A stretch of 58,665 nt of DNA from Vibrio brasiliensis LMG 20546 (lineage in GTDB: Bacteria; Pseudomonadota; Gammaproteobacteria; Enterobacterales; Vibrionaceae), in assembly GCF_000189255.1 (NCBI RefSeq), contig NZ_AEVS01000024.1:1-58665 (forward strand), given 5' to 3'. This document shows, piece by piece, positions 44,659-54,107 of this stretch. The notes under the pieces were generated by a model. It was not told the origin of the DNA. It worked only from the letters and a program-made list of their open reading frames with translations, and made no database searches. Position 1 is the stretch's first letter. Each line of letters begins with the position of its first letter. The translations under genes and the position numbers were made by a program.

Positions 44659-45081
44659 TTAGAAGGTATACTTGATACCCAGTGCACCACCAATTTGCAG
44701 TTCTGGACCTGTATAAAGGTTAAGTTCTGGTTGAATCTGACCGTACATATCCCAGCCTTTACTCAGACTCCAATTCAGGCCGATTGGTACACGAACACCA
44801 AATTCCTTATGATCCCATTCACTCCAGCCGCCAACACCCACGTACCAGGAAACTGGGGTATTACTATCAAACTGACCACGTTTAACGATGTAGTCAAACG
44901 CCCCACCCTCATTACCAATCGTAAATCGGTATTGATTGTCTAGCTCTACGACTGCACTCAGATCTTGGTCCCATGCCATACCTACAGACAGGTCGGTCGC
45001 ATTCGAGTCCTCTGCCAACACAGTAAAACTGGCACTCGCCATTAATACGCCAGCCGCGACAGGAGAAAAGAATTTTTTCAT
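44659..45081 (-). CDS. Small outer membrane beta-barrel protein
   Basis: A 140-aa protein with a signal peptide (MKKFFSPVAAGVLMASASFT, then VLAEDS, cleavage after about residue 23). Amphipathic strands follow (SWYVGVGGWSEW, GVRVPIGLNWSL) and the C-terminus is GIKYTF with terminal Phe, as in BAM substrates. It is short for a barrel (perhaps eight strands). It is convergent with the preceding barrel gene, but the two are not obviously similar. Function is unknown. Confidence 0.75.
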   Translation of the reverse strand: MKKFFSPVAAGVLMASASFTVLAEDSNATDLSVGMAWDQDLSAVVELDNQYRFTIGNEGGAFDYIVKRGQFDSNTPVSWYVGVGGWSEWDHKEFGVRVPIGLNWSLSKGWDMYGQIQPELNLYTGPELQIGGALGIKYTF

Positions 45082-45270
45082 ACTGGGTGATTCCTATCCA
45101 CATAAATAAAACAGCGTACAATTATCCAGATATGTAGGAATCGGATGTCAGAACAAGGTAAGGCCGAAGACAGCTAGTGGCAAGGTAAAGGCTAAAAAAG
45201 CAACGTAAGCAGCGGAGTTTATGCAAGGCGTTGAATCAGTCGTTAGCCGGGGTGGTGTGATGATAGTCCG

Positions 45271-45302
45271 TAAAATAAAAAAGGAGGCTAATGCCTCCTT
45301 TT
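45271..45302 (-). terminator. Rho-independent terminator of ptsG
   Basis: AAAAGGAGGC and GCCTCCTTTT form a stem around TAAT, followed by T-rich sequence on the minus strand, 19 bases after the ptsG stop. Confidence 0.88.
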
Positions 45303-45320
45303 ATTCAGTATGGGGATGGA

Positions 45321-46751
45321 TTAACCGTGGTTACGAATCCACTCATCCATTTCAGTCTTCAGGTTGTCAGACTTAGTACCGAAGATAGCCTGAACACCAC
45401 CTGCTACAACTACAACACCTGCAGCGCCTAGTTGTTTTAGTTTGTCCTGGTTAACAGCTTCAGTATCAGCTACTGCAACACGTAGACGAGTGATACACGC
45501 GTCAAGACCAGTGATGTTAGCTTTACCACCGAATGCAGCAACTAGTTCACCTGCAAGGTCAGAACCTGTCGCAACAGTTGCGTCTTCTGACTCATCTTCA
45601 CGACCAGGAGTCTTAAGGTCCATAGCTTTGATTACTGCGCGGAATACCACGTAGTAGATTGCAGCGTAAACAAGACCTACAGCTACCATCAGACCCATCT
45701 TCTGAGAGTTACCAGAAAGAACTAGGAAGTCGATTAGACCGTGAGAGAATGAAGTACCGTGTACAAAACCTAGAGTGTTAGCAACTACGTATGCAGAACC
45801 AGCTAGTAGAGCGTGGATACCGTATAGTACAGGAGCAACGAATAGGAATGAGAATTCGATTGGCTCAGTGATACCTGTTAGGAATGAAGTCAGTGCAGCA
45901 GAAGCCATGATACCCATTACTTTCGCACGGTTCTCTGGTTTAGCAGAGTGAGCGATAGCGATAGCAGCAGCTGGTAGACCGAACATCTTGAACATGTAAC
46001 CACCCGCTAGCTGACCGAAGCCGTTGCCCGCAGCACGAGATGCTTCATCAGCAACTAGGTAACAAGTAAGTACGCCGTTTTGAGTTTCGCCTGCAGCGTT
46101 AACACAAGTACCTGCTTCGAAGAAGAATGGTACGTTCCATACGTGGTGTAGACCGAATGGGATTAGTGAACGCTCAACGATACCGTAGATACCGAATGCA
46201 ACTTGTGGGTTCTGGTGAGCAGCCCAGTCAGAGAATGATGCGATTGCACCACCGATTGGAGGCCAAACTACAGACAGAACGATACCAAGACCGATTGCTG
46301 TGAAACCAGTGATGATTGGCACAGCACGCTTACCAGCGAAGAAGCCTAGGTACTCTGGAAGTTGGATCTTGAAGAAGCGGTTGAATGCCCATGCAGCAAC
46401 ACCACCTACCAGGATACCGCCAAGAACACCTGTATCGATTTTTTCAACGCCCATCACGCCAGCCATTACGCCAAGCGTCGCTGTCATGATGCCGTAACCA
46501 ACGATTGCAGCCAGACCAGCTACACCGTCGTTGTTAGTAAAGCCAAGTGCAACACCTACTGCGAACAGTAGTGCCATTTGACCGAATACTGAGCCACCCG
46601 CTTGTTCCATCAAGTTCGATACGATCTCTGGAATGAAGCTTAGGTCGGCAGCACCTACACCTAATAAAATACCTGCAACTGGTAACACCGATACTGGTAG
46701 CATCAGAGCTTTACCAACTTTTTGCAGGTTAGCAAAAAGGTTCTTAAACAT
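45321..46751 (-). CDS. ptsG: PTS glucose EIICB
   Basis: A 476-aa glucose permease. The EIIC domain begins [20 protein letters not shown] and includes [31 protein letters not shown] and the [12 protein letters not shown] loop. EIIB has the phosphocysteine in [10 protein letters not shown] (Cys419). As in E. coli there is no fused EIIA. AGGAGC precedes the ATG. The 445-base leader holds a candidate Mlc-like dyad and a CRP half-site, and mlc is encoded nearby. It follows the ycfH end of the fab-tmk-holB cluster in the usual order. Confidence 0.95.
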   Translation of the reverse strand: MFKNLFANLQKVGKALMLPVSVLPVAGILLGVGAADLSFIPEIVSNLMEQAGGSVFGQMALLFAVGVALGFTNNDGVAGLAAIVGYGIMTATLGVMAGVMGVEKIDTGVLGGILVGGVAAWAFNRFFKIQLPEYLGFFAGKRAVPIITGFTAIGLGIVLSVVWPPIGGAIASFSDWAAHQNPQVAFGIYGIVERSLIPFGLHHVWNVPFFFEAGTCVNAAGETQNGVLTCYLVADEASRAAGNGFGQLAGGYMFKMFGLPAAAIAIAHSAKPENRAKVMGIMASAALTSFLTGITEPIEFSFLFVAPVLYGIHALLAGSAYVVANTLGFVHGTSFSHGLIDFLVLSGNSQKMGLMVAVGLVYAAIYYVVFRAVIKAMDLKTPGREDESEDATVATGSDLAGELVAAFGGKANITGLDACITRLRVAVADTEAVNQDKLKQLGAAGVVVVAGGVQAIFGTKSDNLKTEMDEWIRNHG

Positions 46752-47151
46752 GTTTATGCTCCTGAAAAATTATAAGAATTATTGGGCTCTAACGGCACAC
46801 CCCCGTAGCCTTAAATGTTAGCACCCAAAGAAAATGTAACCACATATGTCAGTATATTTTCTGCCTCTAAATATATATTGTTGGTAATCAAGTTTTCTAG
46901 CGAGTTACGAAATTTAGTTTCAAACTAATATATAGATCACAGTCCTTAGTCTGTTTTGAAATGGATTTCAACCAAATAAAGCATTGTTTTTATTGATAAA
47001 ATTGACAGGCACTATTAATTTCGATGGGTAAATAAAATAGATGAGGTTGTTATTTTATGTAACAAAATTACAACTGGTACTTTTTTAGTTCTCATCTTCA
47101 ACATATTTAGTAAACAAGAGCTAAAAAACGATTGCGCGTGATATTGAGCAC
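46752..47151. other. ptsG upstream control region
   Basis: About 400 AT-rich bases without a gene. It contains TTTC-N11-GAAA at 46894-46912, an imperfect dyad of the Mlc/NagC type; TGTGATCTA on the minus strand near 46931-46942, a possible CRP half-site; and TTATTTT-N7-AAAATTA at 47050-47070, another NagC/Mlc-like dyad. Promoter boxes were not assigned with confidence. Confidence 0.4.
46894..46912. promoter_or_regulatory. Candidate Mlc/NagC-type operator before ptsG
   Basis: On the minus strand TTTCGTAACTCGCTAGAAA has the TTTCG half and GAAA half of Mlc-type sites, about 150 bases upstream of the ptsG start. This is inference from resemblance only. Confidence 0.35.
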
Positions 47152-47179
47152 AAAAAAAGGAAGCCTAAGCTCCTTTTTT
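47152..47179 (-). terminator. Rho-independent terminator after ycfH
   Basis: On the minus strand GGAGC / GCTTCC (one bulge) is flanked by A- and T-runs, giving a stem followed by seven T. It closes the transcript that ends with ycfH. Confidence 0.75.
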
Positions 47180-47201
47180 GTTACAAATCTCATTTTCTAT
47201 C

Positions 47202-47963
47202 TCAAAAAAAGATTTCTGAAGTTTTCGCTGGTTTTTGTCCTACTTCGCCAAGTGAGCAACCTTTTAGCTGTGCAATATAGGAAGCTACCTCAACAACATA
47301 GGCTGGCTGGTTCTGTTTTCCCCTATGAGGGACAGGCGCGAGATAAGGTGAATCAGTCTCGATCAATAACCGTTCTAGCGGTAGTGCCTTAACCACCTCT
47401 TTCAATTCTTTTGCTTGACGGAAGGTCACGATCCCAGAGATCGAGATATAGAACCCCATCTCCATCGCAGCCTCAGCAAACGGTAGATCCTCAGTAAAAC
47501 AGTGAATTACCCCGCCACACTTTTGCGCATTACCGTTAGCCAGAATATCGAGTGTATCCTGACGTGCGTTACGAGTGTGAATGATCAGAGGCTTGTTCAG
47601 CTTAACCGCCAAGTCGACCTGCTGCTCAAAGCGTAACTTTTGCAAATCGGCCGTCTCAGGTTGATAGTGATAATCGAGCCCGGTTTCGCCAATTGCGACC
47701 ACTTTATCGTGAGATGCGTATTCATGGAGACGATCGAGAGCAAAATCACTCTCGACATCGAGAGGATGCACACCACACGAAGCGTAAATGTTGTTATAAG
47801 GCTCAATCATCTCAAGCATGTTGGGAAATGAGTCGAGCGTTACGCCCACAGAAAGCAACTCAGTAACGTTAGCCGCTTGCGCTTTGGCCACCACATCCTC
47901 TATACCTTGGTGTAACTCTTGATAATCCAGTTTGTCTAGATGACAGTGAGAATCTACGAACAT
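47202..47963 (-). CDS. ycfH: TatD family metal-dependent hydrolase YcfH, C-terminus probably frameshifted
   Basis: A 253-aa TIM-barrel hydrolase/DNase. Metal ligands are MFVDSHCHLD (His6, His8), GETGLDYH, IIHTRNA, GVIHCFT and LIETDSPYLAP. The last dozen residues read GQKPAKTSEIFF. One extra A in the A5 run at 47232-47236 would instead give GQKTSENFRNLFLR and a stop at 47197-47199, which matches the normal end of this family. So a one-base deletion or a homopolymer sequencing error is likely. The active-site residues are unaffected. It overlaps the holB end by 10 bases. Confidence 0.88.
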   Translation of the reverse strand: MFVDSHCHLDKLDYQELHQGIEDVVAKAQAANVTELLSVGVTLDSFPNMLEMIEPYNNIYASCGVHPLDVESDFALDRLHEYASHDKVVAIGETGLDYHYQPETADLQKLRFEQQVDLAVKLNKPLIIHTRNARQDTLDILANGNAQKCGGVIHCFTEDLPFAEAAMEMGFYISISGIVTFRQAKELKEVVKALPLERLLIETDSPYLAPVPHRGKQNQPAYVVEVASYIAQLKGCSLGEVGQKPAKTSEIFF

Positions 47964-48916
47964 ATTTCCCCATTAAATTTGAACAGCCAATCGAGAATAA
48001 GTAACTCAGCATTTAGACCAGAGTGTAGTCTAAGCTGCTCGATCAGTTTTAAAAGCTCCTGAGCCTGAGAGTATAGTCGTTGGTAATCAACTAACTCAGC
48101 AACTTGAGCGGCACCTGGCGTAAAGGCAGGTGTTTGTAAACCATAATGAACTTTCTGCCCGTCTGAAAGCAGATACCATAGCCAATTCAGAGATTCGTCT
48201 GGGTGAGAGGCTAGTTCTTTAGCAAGTTTGACCACATCCCCTTGCTGTTGGCATAGAGCAATAAACTGCGATTCGAGCTCTAGATAGCGACTCACTTTAT
48301 CTTGCTTCACAAACTCCAGTGTCGCGAGTGGCGCATTGCCGTTAATATGAGCTGCATACGCGGGCACATCACCCACAGACTGCGCACTTAACCATGTCGC
48401 CACAGACTGTGACTCCGGCGCAGTGAGATGCCACTGCTGACATCGGCTAGTAATAGTGGGTAACAGCGAATGGGAACGATGAGTAACAAGTAGGAACAGA
48501 CAACTTGCCGAAGGCTCTTCTAAAGTCTTGAGCAGCGCATTAGCGGCAGACTCATTCATCGCTTCAACTGGGTAGATGACAAACAATCTTGAGCCCGACA
48601 GCTGCGAGGACTCTTGTGCTAAGCGATTACATTGACGAATCTGTTCAACAGTGCTCGTTTTACCCTCTTTTTCAGGTCGAATAACGTGAAAATCAGGGTG
48701 ACTGTTAGACTCCATCAACTGACAGGAGTGACAAAAACCGCATGATTCTGCCGGATAGTTTTGGCACATCACAGCGCGACTGAAATTATCCACTAACTGT
48801 TCTACACCCATCCCCTGCGATGCAACCACCAAAGAAGCATTAGGAAAACGGTCAGCTTGTAAACTGGCTTGCCATTCCTGCCATAAATCAGTCAGCCAAG
48901 GATAAAGATCATTCAT
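47954..48916 (-). CDS. holB: DNA polymerase III delta' subunit
   Basis: A 320-aa clamp-loader subunit. The zinc module is Cys51, Cys59, Cys62, Cys65 (FCHSC). ARG-type features such as SAANALLKTLEEPSASCLFLLV and the sensor-1 region TSRCQQWHL are present. The Walker A site is degenerate (VASQGMGVEQLV), as expected for delta', which does not bind ATP. It starts 3 bases after tmk and overlaps ycfH. Confidence 0.94.
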   Translation of the reverse strand: MNDLYPWLTDLWQEWQASLQADRFPNASLVVASQGMGVEQLVDNFSRAVMCQNYPAESCGFCHSCQLMESNSHPDFHVIRPEKEGKTSTVEQIRQCNRLAQESSQLSGSRLFVIYPVEAMNESAANALLKTLEEPSASCLFLLVTHRSHSLLPTITSRCQQWHLTAPESQSVATWLSAQSVGDVPAYAAHINGNAPLATLEFVKQDKVSRYLELESQFIALCQQQGDVVKLAKELASHPDESLNWLWYLLSDGQKVHYGLQTPAFTPGAAQVAELVDYQRLYSQAQELLKLIEQLRLHSGLNAELLILDWLFKFNGEICS

Positions 48917-48919
48917 AAC

Positions 48920-49549
48920 TTACGCGTTCACCCAAGCACTAAGTGCAGCTGAGATATCTGCAGCAACCTGAGGGATCTCTTGCTCTGCGTTGATCACAAT
49001 CACTGAGTCATCTTGATTTGCAATCTCTAAATAACGCTCACGAGTACGATCAAAGAAGCTCATGTCCATTTTCTCGATGCGATCCAATTCACCACGGCCG
49101 CGAGCACGCTCCAGACCAACACGAGGATCGAGATCAAGATAAATCGTCAGGTCTGGTTTAAAGTCGCCCAATGTTGTCTGTTTTAATGCCAGCATAGTTT
49201 CGCGAGGAATCTGACGACCTCCACCCTGATACGCTTGAGATGACATATCATGGCGATCCCCCACCACCCAACGACCATCAGCAAGAGCCGGCTTAATCAC
49301 ATTCTCGACCAACTGAACTCGCGCCGCATACATCAGGAGTAACTCAGTCATGTCCTGCAGCTCCTCACCTTCATGCTCTTGCTTTACCAAAGTACGAAGC
49401 TTCTCAGCTAATGCGGTGCCGCCAGGTTCACGAGTATGTTGAATACGCTCAACTCCTGCCTGCTTAAGAGTTTCCAGTACCGCATTGATTGCAGTACTTT
49501 TACCAGCCCCTTCCAGGCCTTCAATTACGATGAACTTAGCGTTTTTCAT
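48920..49549 (-). CDS. tmk: Thymidylate kinase
   Basis: A 209-aa kinase that phosphorylates dTMP to dTDP. The P-loop is [10 protein letters not shown] (about residues 9-18), the DR(Y/H) motif [16 protein letters not shown], and the LID arginines [12 protein letters not shown] (E. coli-type enzyme with Arg in the LID). The ATG overlaps the mltG stop (ATGA), so the two are coupled. Confidence 0.95.
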   Translation of the reverse strand: MKNAKFIVIEGLEGAGKSTAINAVLETLKQAGVERIQHTREPGGTALAEKLRTLVKQEHEGEELQDMTELLLMYAARVQLVENVIKPALADGRWVVGDRHDMSSQAYQGGGRQIPRETMLALKQTTLGDFKPDLTIYLDLDPRVGLERARGRGELDRIEKMDMSFFDRTRERYLEIANQDDSVIVINAEQEIPQVAADISAALSAWVNA

Positions 49550-50562
49550 TTGTTACTTCTTAATTGTTTTAAATATGCTCGAACTGCACGGTTGTGCTCT
49601 GCCAGTGTTTTAGAGAACACATGACCACCTTTACCGCTCGCGACAAAATAGAGGTAGTTGCTATCTTCTGGATTCAGCGCAGCGGCAATAGAAGCTTCGC
49701 CTGGCATTGCAATCGGTGTTGGTGGCAACCCGAAGATAGTATAGGTGTTATAAGGTGTCGGTGTACGCAGGTCTTTTTTGCGAATATTACCATCGTACTT
49801 GTCGCCCATACCGTAGATAACCGTCGGATCAGTTTGCAATCGCATACGCTTATTGAGGCGGTTAACGAAAACCGCAGCAACGCGTTCACGTTCTGATTCG
49901 ACAGCCGTCTCCTTTTCGATAATTGAAGCAAGAATCAATGCTTCGTAAGAAGATTTGATTGGCAAGTCTGCTTGGCGAGTTGCCCAGTGCTCATCCAGAA
50001 CTGATTGCAATTTCGACGCTGCACGCTTGATGATATCCAAATCCGAAGCACCAAAAGTGTAGTGATAGGTTTCTGCCAACAGCAAACCTTCCAGCTTCTC
50101 ATGAGGCACGCCAACCAACTTAGCAATCTCGGCTTCACTTAACCCTACCAGTTCATGTTGTAGATAAGGTGAAGTTTCTAACGTTTCACGCCACTCTTTG
50201 AATGTTGAACCTTCAACAAATGTAATCGCAAACTGATGCTCTTTACCTTGTTTAAATAACTCTAGAGCCTGGCTAAGCGTTAAGTCCGGTTGAAGAAGAT
50301 AAGTACCAGCTCTAAGTTGAGTGAGTTCTGGATGAAAGCGGCGGACAAACTTAACCATGTCGCTCGCGTCTATCAACTCTGCTTGAGTCAGATTAGCAAG
50401 AACACGATTAAAACTGGTTCCAGATTCGATGGTGAATATTTCAGCTTCATCGAGCTGAAGAGGTTGATTGACGTATTGTTGAACCTGTTTGGCAATATAG
50501 AAGTACCCCGCCGCTGCAACTGCCGCAACCAGTACTAGAAACAGAGTGATTTTTTTAATCAC
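49546..50562 (-). CDS. mltG: Endolytic murein transglycosylase MltG
   Basis: A 338-aa inner-membrane protein with one N-terminal helix (residues 5-24: [20 protein letters not shown]) and a periplasmic YceG domain. The catalytic glutamate lies in [15 protein letters not shown], and [10 protein letters not shown] and [16 protein letters not shown] are conserved. It cleaves nascent glycan strands to end peptidoglycan elongation. ATGA overlaps link it to pabC upstream and tmk downstream. Confidence 0.94.
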   Translation of the reverse strand: MIKKITLFLVLVAAVAAAGYFYIAKQVQQYVNQPLQLDEAEIFTIESGTSFNRVLANLTQAELIDASDMVKFVRRFHPELTQLRAGTYLLQPDLTLSQALELFKQGKEHQFAITFVEGSTFKEWRETLETSPYLQHELVGLSEAEIAKLVGVPHEKLEGLLLAETYHYTFGASDLDIIKRAASKLQSVLDEHWATRQADLPIKSSYEALILASIIEKETAVESERERVAAVFVNRLNKRMRLQTDPTVIYGMGDKYDGNIRKKDLRTPTPYNTYTIFGLPPTPIAMPGEASIAAALNPEDSNYLYFVASGKGGHVFSKTLAEHNRAVRAYLKQLRSNK

Positions 50563-51362
50563 GAGTTGACCATCTCCTGAATTCGTTTAGTTATTTTTCC
50601 TATTGCGAACGCCTGCTCACCAATCTGACATATCGGTGCAACACCCAACACTGAGTTGGAGATAAACACTTCGTCAGCAGCAAGAACGTCTGCTAATTTG
50701 AAGTTGCCCACTTCGACCGCTATCTGGTTCGCTGCAGCCCACTTCAAAATTACCCGCCTCATAACACCTGACACCCCCGCCTTCGACAGCTCCGGTGTTT
50801 TGAGCACATCGCCCTGACGCCAGAATATGTTGGCCATAGTGGTTTCGATAACTTGGTCATCGATATCAAGTGCAAGGCCATCAGGCAAATTCGCCCGATC
50901 CATTTCGGCTTTAAGCAGCACTTGTTCAAGGCGGTTATTGTGCTTGTGTCCTGCGAGCAACGGATTGTGGCCAAGACGTGCCTGGCATATGCCGAGTTGC
51001 AAACCTTGGTCTTGCCATTGTTCATAATGGTGCGGATAAATAAAGTCGCTAATAGTAACATTTGGTGAGGCTACTTGAGTAGGGCTATATCCCCTTCCCC
51101 CTTCACCACGGCTGATATGCAGCTTAACTCCGGCACGTTGTTCTTTGTGAATAACGGTATTTAGCCAAACTTCAACTTGATTCCAGTCTGGTCGGGAGAT
51201 GTGTAACACATCAAGGCAGGCATTCATTCGTTCAACATGCAAAGGCCACCACTGGATGCTGCCATTGCGCGTCAGCATAGTAGTAAAGCACCCGTCACCA
51301 TATTGAAATGAGCGGTCTGCTAAGGAGATTGATTCGGCGGGATGACCATTGACCAAGAACAT
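50559..51362 (-). CDS. pabC: Aminodeoxychorismate lyase
   Basis: A 267-aa fold-type IV PLP enzyme that releases pyruvate from aminodeoxychorismate to give p-aminobenzoate for folate. The start MFLVNGHPAESISLADRSFQ YGDGCFTT-type entry and LAGHKHNNRLEQVLLKAE, with the PLP lysine, are family markers. TTMANIFWRQGD and ISNSVLGVAPI follow. It is downstream of fabF behind a terminator hairpin, so it probably also has its own promoter in the 111-base gap. Confidence 0.9.
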   Translation of the reverse strand: MFLVNGHPAESISLADRSFQYGDGCFTTMLTRNGSIQWWPLHVERMNACLDVLHISRPDWNQVEVWLNTVIHKEQRAGVKLHISRGEGGRGYSPTQVASPNVTISDFIYPHHYEQWQDQGLQLGICQARLGHNPLLAGHKHNNRLEQVLLKAEMDRANLPDGLALDIDDQVIETTMANIFWRQGDVLKTPELSKAGVSGVMRRVILKWAAANQIAVEVGNFKLADVLAADEVFISNSVLGVAPICQIGEQAFAIGKITKRIQEMVNS

Positions 51363-51421
51363 GTCGCTTCCTTATTGTTGTCTGGCTTTGCAACTGTGAA
51401 ATTCTTGGCTTATTAAATAAC

Positions 51422-51455
51422 AAAACGGCTTAATGCCAAAGCATTAAGCCGTTTT
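51422..51455 (-). terminator. Rho-independent terminator of fabF
   Basis: AAAACGGCTTAATGC pairs perfectly with GCATTAAGCCGTTTT around CAAA. On the minus strand TTTTGTTATTT follows, 19 bases after the fabF stop. Confidence 0.85.
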
Positions 51456-51473
51456 AAGCGAGAAAAAATCTAA

Positions 51474-52715
51474 TTAGATCTTTTTGAAGACTAGCGAACC
51501 GTTGGTACCGCCAAAACCGAATGAGTTACAGATTGCGTACTCCATCGATACTTCTTTAGCTGTATGAGGAACTAGATCGATATCTAGGCCTTCTTCTGGG
51601 TTATCCAGGTTGATTGTTGGTGGAACAATTTGGTCAACCAGAGACATCACAGTGATAATAGCTTCTACAGAGCCTGCAGCACCTAGCAGGTGACCAGTCA
51701 TTGATTTAGTTGAAGAAACTTTAACTTGCTTAGCACCCTCTTCACCAAGAGCACGCTTAACACCTTTGATTTCTGCAACATCACCAGCTGGAGTTGATGT
51801 ACCGTGAGCATTCACGTAACCAACCTGAGTACCTGTGATACCCGCATCACGCATCGCTGCTTCCATTGCTAGTGCGCCACCTGAACCATCTTCACTTGGA
51901 GAAGTCATGTGGTAAGCGTCACCAGACATACCGAAACCAACTAGCTCAGCGTAAATCTTAGCGCCACGAGCTTTCGCATGTTCATATTCTTCAAGAACCA
52001 TCATGCCAGCACCGTCACCAAGAACAAAACCATCACGGTCTTTATCCCATGGACGAGAAGCTTTCTGTGGCTCATCGTTACGAGTAGAAAGTGCTTTCGC
52101 AGCACCAAAGCCTGCCATACCTAGTGGAGTTGAAGCTTTTTCAGCACCACCTGCAACCATAGCGTCAGCATCACCGTATGCAATCATACGTGCCGCATGG
52201 CCGATGTTATGAAGACCTGTAGTACACGCCGTCGAGATCGCGATGTTAGGACCGCGAAGACCACGCATAATAGATAAGTTACCTGCAACCATATTTACGA
52301 TGGTTGATGGAACGAAGAATGGGCTAACTTTACGTGGGCCTTTTTCAACTAGCGCAGTATGGCCAGCTTCAATAAGATCAAGACCACCAATGCCTGAACC
52401 GATTGCTACACCTACACGAGGTGCATTTTCTTCGTTAATTTGTAAACCAGAGTCATCTAGAGCTTGGACACCAGCTGCAATGCCGTATTGGATGAATAGA
52501 TCCATTTTACGAGCATCTTTCTTCGACATGTATTCAGTACAGTCAAAGTCTTTCACCAGGCCCGCAAAGCGAGTTGAGAAATTTTCGGCATCAAAGTGTT
52601 CAATATTTACAATACCACTTTGACCAGCTAGCAAGGCTTTCCAAGATGATTCTACGGTGTTGCCTACCGGTGACAACATACCCATGCCAGTGACAACAAC
52701 ACGACGCTTGGACAC
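51474..52715 (-). CDS. fabF: 3-Oxoacyl-ACP synthase II
   Basis: A 413-aa condensing enzyme, exactly the E. coli length when started at GTG 52715 ([20 protein letters not shown] follows) with GGAGA upstream. An ATG at 52775 would add 20 unrelated residues and is rejected. The nucleophile is Cys164 in [11 protein letters not shown]; the two histidines are in [11 protein letters not shown] and [10 protein letters not shown]. It elongates acyl chains, with temperature-dependent unsaturation in relatives. It follows acpP after a hairpin. Confidence 0.96.
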   Translation of the reverse strand: MSKRRVVVTGMGMLSPVGNTVESSWKALLAGQSGIVNIEHFDAENFSTRFAGLVKDFDCTEYMSKKDARKMDLFIQYGIAAGVQALDDSGLQINEENAPRVGVAIGSGIGGLDLIEAGHTALVEKGPRKVSPFFVPSTIVNMVAGNLSIMRGLRGPNIAISTACTTGLHNIGHAARMIAYGDADAMVAGGAEKASTPLGMAGFGAAKALSTRNDEPQKASRPWDKDRDGFVLGDGAGMMVLEEYEHAKARGAKIYAELVGFGMSGDAYHMTSPSEDGSGGALAMEAAMRDAGITGTQVGYVNAHGTSTPAGDVAEIKGVKRALGEEGAKQVKVSSTKSMTGHLLGAAGSVEAIITVMSLVDQIVPPTINLDNPEEGLDIDLVPHTAKEVSMEYAICNSFGFGGTNGSLVFKKI

Positions 52716-52763
52716 GATTTTATTCTCCGGAATTGAAATGATTCTATGGAAGGATAGAAGTGT

Positions 52764-52795
52764 TAAAAAGAACACAGGCGGCCAGAAGGCCGCCT
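52764..52795 (-). terminator. Attenuator-like hairpin between acpP and fabF
   Basis: AGGCGGCC and GGCCGCCT form a GC-rich 8-bp stem around AGAA. On the minus strand GTGTTCTTTTT follows, 10 bases after the acpP stop. It is likely a partial terminator that keeps ACP in excess over FabF. Confidence 0.65.
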
Positions 52796-52805
52796 GGGAG
52801 AGATA

Positions 52806-53039
52806 TTACTGAGCGCTGTTTACGTAGTCGATTGCAGCTTGAACAGTAGTGATTTTCTCAGCTTCTTCGTCTGGAATCTCAGTGTCGAATTCTTCTTCTA
52901 GAGCCATTACTAGTTCAACAGTGTCTAGAGAATCAGCACCTAGATCGTCAACGAATGAAGCTTCGTTTTTAACTTCAGCTTCGTCTACACCTAGCTGCTC
53001 AACAATGATTTTCTTTACGCGTTCTTCGATGTTGCTCAT
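52806..53039 (-). CDS. acpP: Acyl carrier protein
   Basis: A 77-aa acidic carrier starting [20 protein letters not shown]. The phosphopantetheine serine is Ser37 in [23 protein letters not shown] precedes the ATG; an upstream in-frame ATG (53111) lies in the leader and is rejected. It carries acyl chains through the Fab enzymes encoded around it. A dedicated promoter is expected in the 306-base gap to fabG. Confidence 0.98.
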
Positions 53040-53345
53040 TTTTTCTTTTCCTTTACAGATTTCGCCTAATGCGATGATTCCGTAGTTTATTCGAACTACT
53101 GAAAGTTGCAAGAGGGACCTTGCTGGTCAAACCACAATTTTAGCGATTTTAACCGAAATTCAATACATTTTTGACTTAAATCATGCACAAATCTTGCGCA
53201 TGTTCGTGTCAGTAATCACAAACTATAGGCTATTTTTATGACAATAAGTAGCCTAGTTGCCGACAAATCGTGCAAATTCACTAAGCTGGCAGAAATTTGA
53301 GTGAAAATTAATGAAAAAGTTCACCTTTTCTGCCAGGAAAGCGTT
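53040..53345 (-). promoter_or_regulatory. acpP leader and probable promoter
   Basis: The longest gap inside the fab cluster (306 bases). On the minus strand TTGCAA, 16 bases and TAAACT occur about 60-80 bases before the acpP start, a plausible sigma-70 promoter. No FadR-like or other operator was recognised. No small gene was seen. Confidence 0.45.
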
Positions 53346-54083
53346 TTACACCATGTACATGCCGCCATTTACATGCAAAGTTTCACCAGTAATGTACGCA
53401 GCTTCTGGAGAAGCCAGGAAAACTACTGCTGAAGCGATTTCACGTGGATCACCTAAACGACCTGCTGGTACGTTAGAAAGTGTTGCTGCACGTTGGTCGT
53501 CGTTAAGTGCTTTCGTCATATCCGTTTCGATAAAACCAGGGGCAACTGTATTTACCGTTACGCCACGAGAAGCAACTTCACGAGCCATCGATTTAGTGAA
53601 ACCAATTACGCCAGCTTTAGCCGCTGCATAGTTAGCCTGACCAGCGTTACCCATAGTACCCACAACAGAGCCTACGTTGATAATGCGACCAGCACGTTTC
53701 TTCATCATGCCGCGCAGTACTGCTTTAGACATACGGAAGATTGGTGTCAGGTTAGTGTCGATAATGTCATCCCACTCAGAGTCTTTCATACGCATTAGTA
53801 GGTTATCGCGAGTGATACCAGCGTTGTTAACTAGAATGTCGATTGCACCGAACTCGTCGTTAATAGTCTTAAGCGTTGCTTCAATAGACTCAACGTCAGT
53901 TACGTTTAGTGCTAGACCTTTACCATTGTCACCAAGGTACTCGCTGATAGCAGCAGCGCCGCCTTCAGACGTTGCAGTACCAATAACTGTTGCACCGCGC
54001 TCAACAAGAAGTTCAGCGATCGCACGGCCAATACCGCGACTTGCACCAGTTACTAGGGCAATCTTGCCTTCTAGGTTCATCAT
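53346..54083 (-). CDS. fabG: 3-Oxoacyl-ACP reductase
   Basis: A 245-aa SDR reductase. NADPH loop is TGASRGIGRAIAELL, NNAG is present, and the catalytic residues are Ser in NVGSVVGTMGN and Tyr/Lys in YAAAKAG. Two successive ATGs (54083, 54080) are possible. The second gives the 244-aa length of E. coli FabG; the first has the better AGGA spacing (9 bases). It reduces 3-oxoacyl-ACP in each elongation cycle. Confidence 0.96.
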   Translation of the reverse strand: MMNLEGKIALVTGASRGIGRAIAELLVERGATVIGTATSEGGAAAISEYLGDNGKGLALNVTDVESIEATLKTINDEFGAIDILVNNAGITRDNLLMRMKDSEWDDIIDTNLTPIFRMSKAVLRGMMKKRAGRIINVGSVVGTMGNAGQANYAAAKAGVIGFTKSMAREVASRGVTVNTVAPGFIETDMTKALNDDQRAATLSNVPAGRLGDPREIASAVVFLASPEAAYITGETLHVNGGMYMV

Positions 54084-54107
54084 CTTCGTTATTCCTTAAG
54101 TTCTTAA

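Noticed and set aside
53677-54099. 140-aa frame antisense to fabG
   Set aside because: It is the Ser/Arg-rich shadow of a conserved SDR gene.
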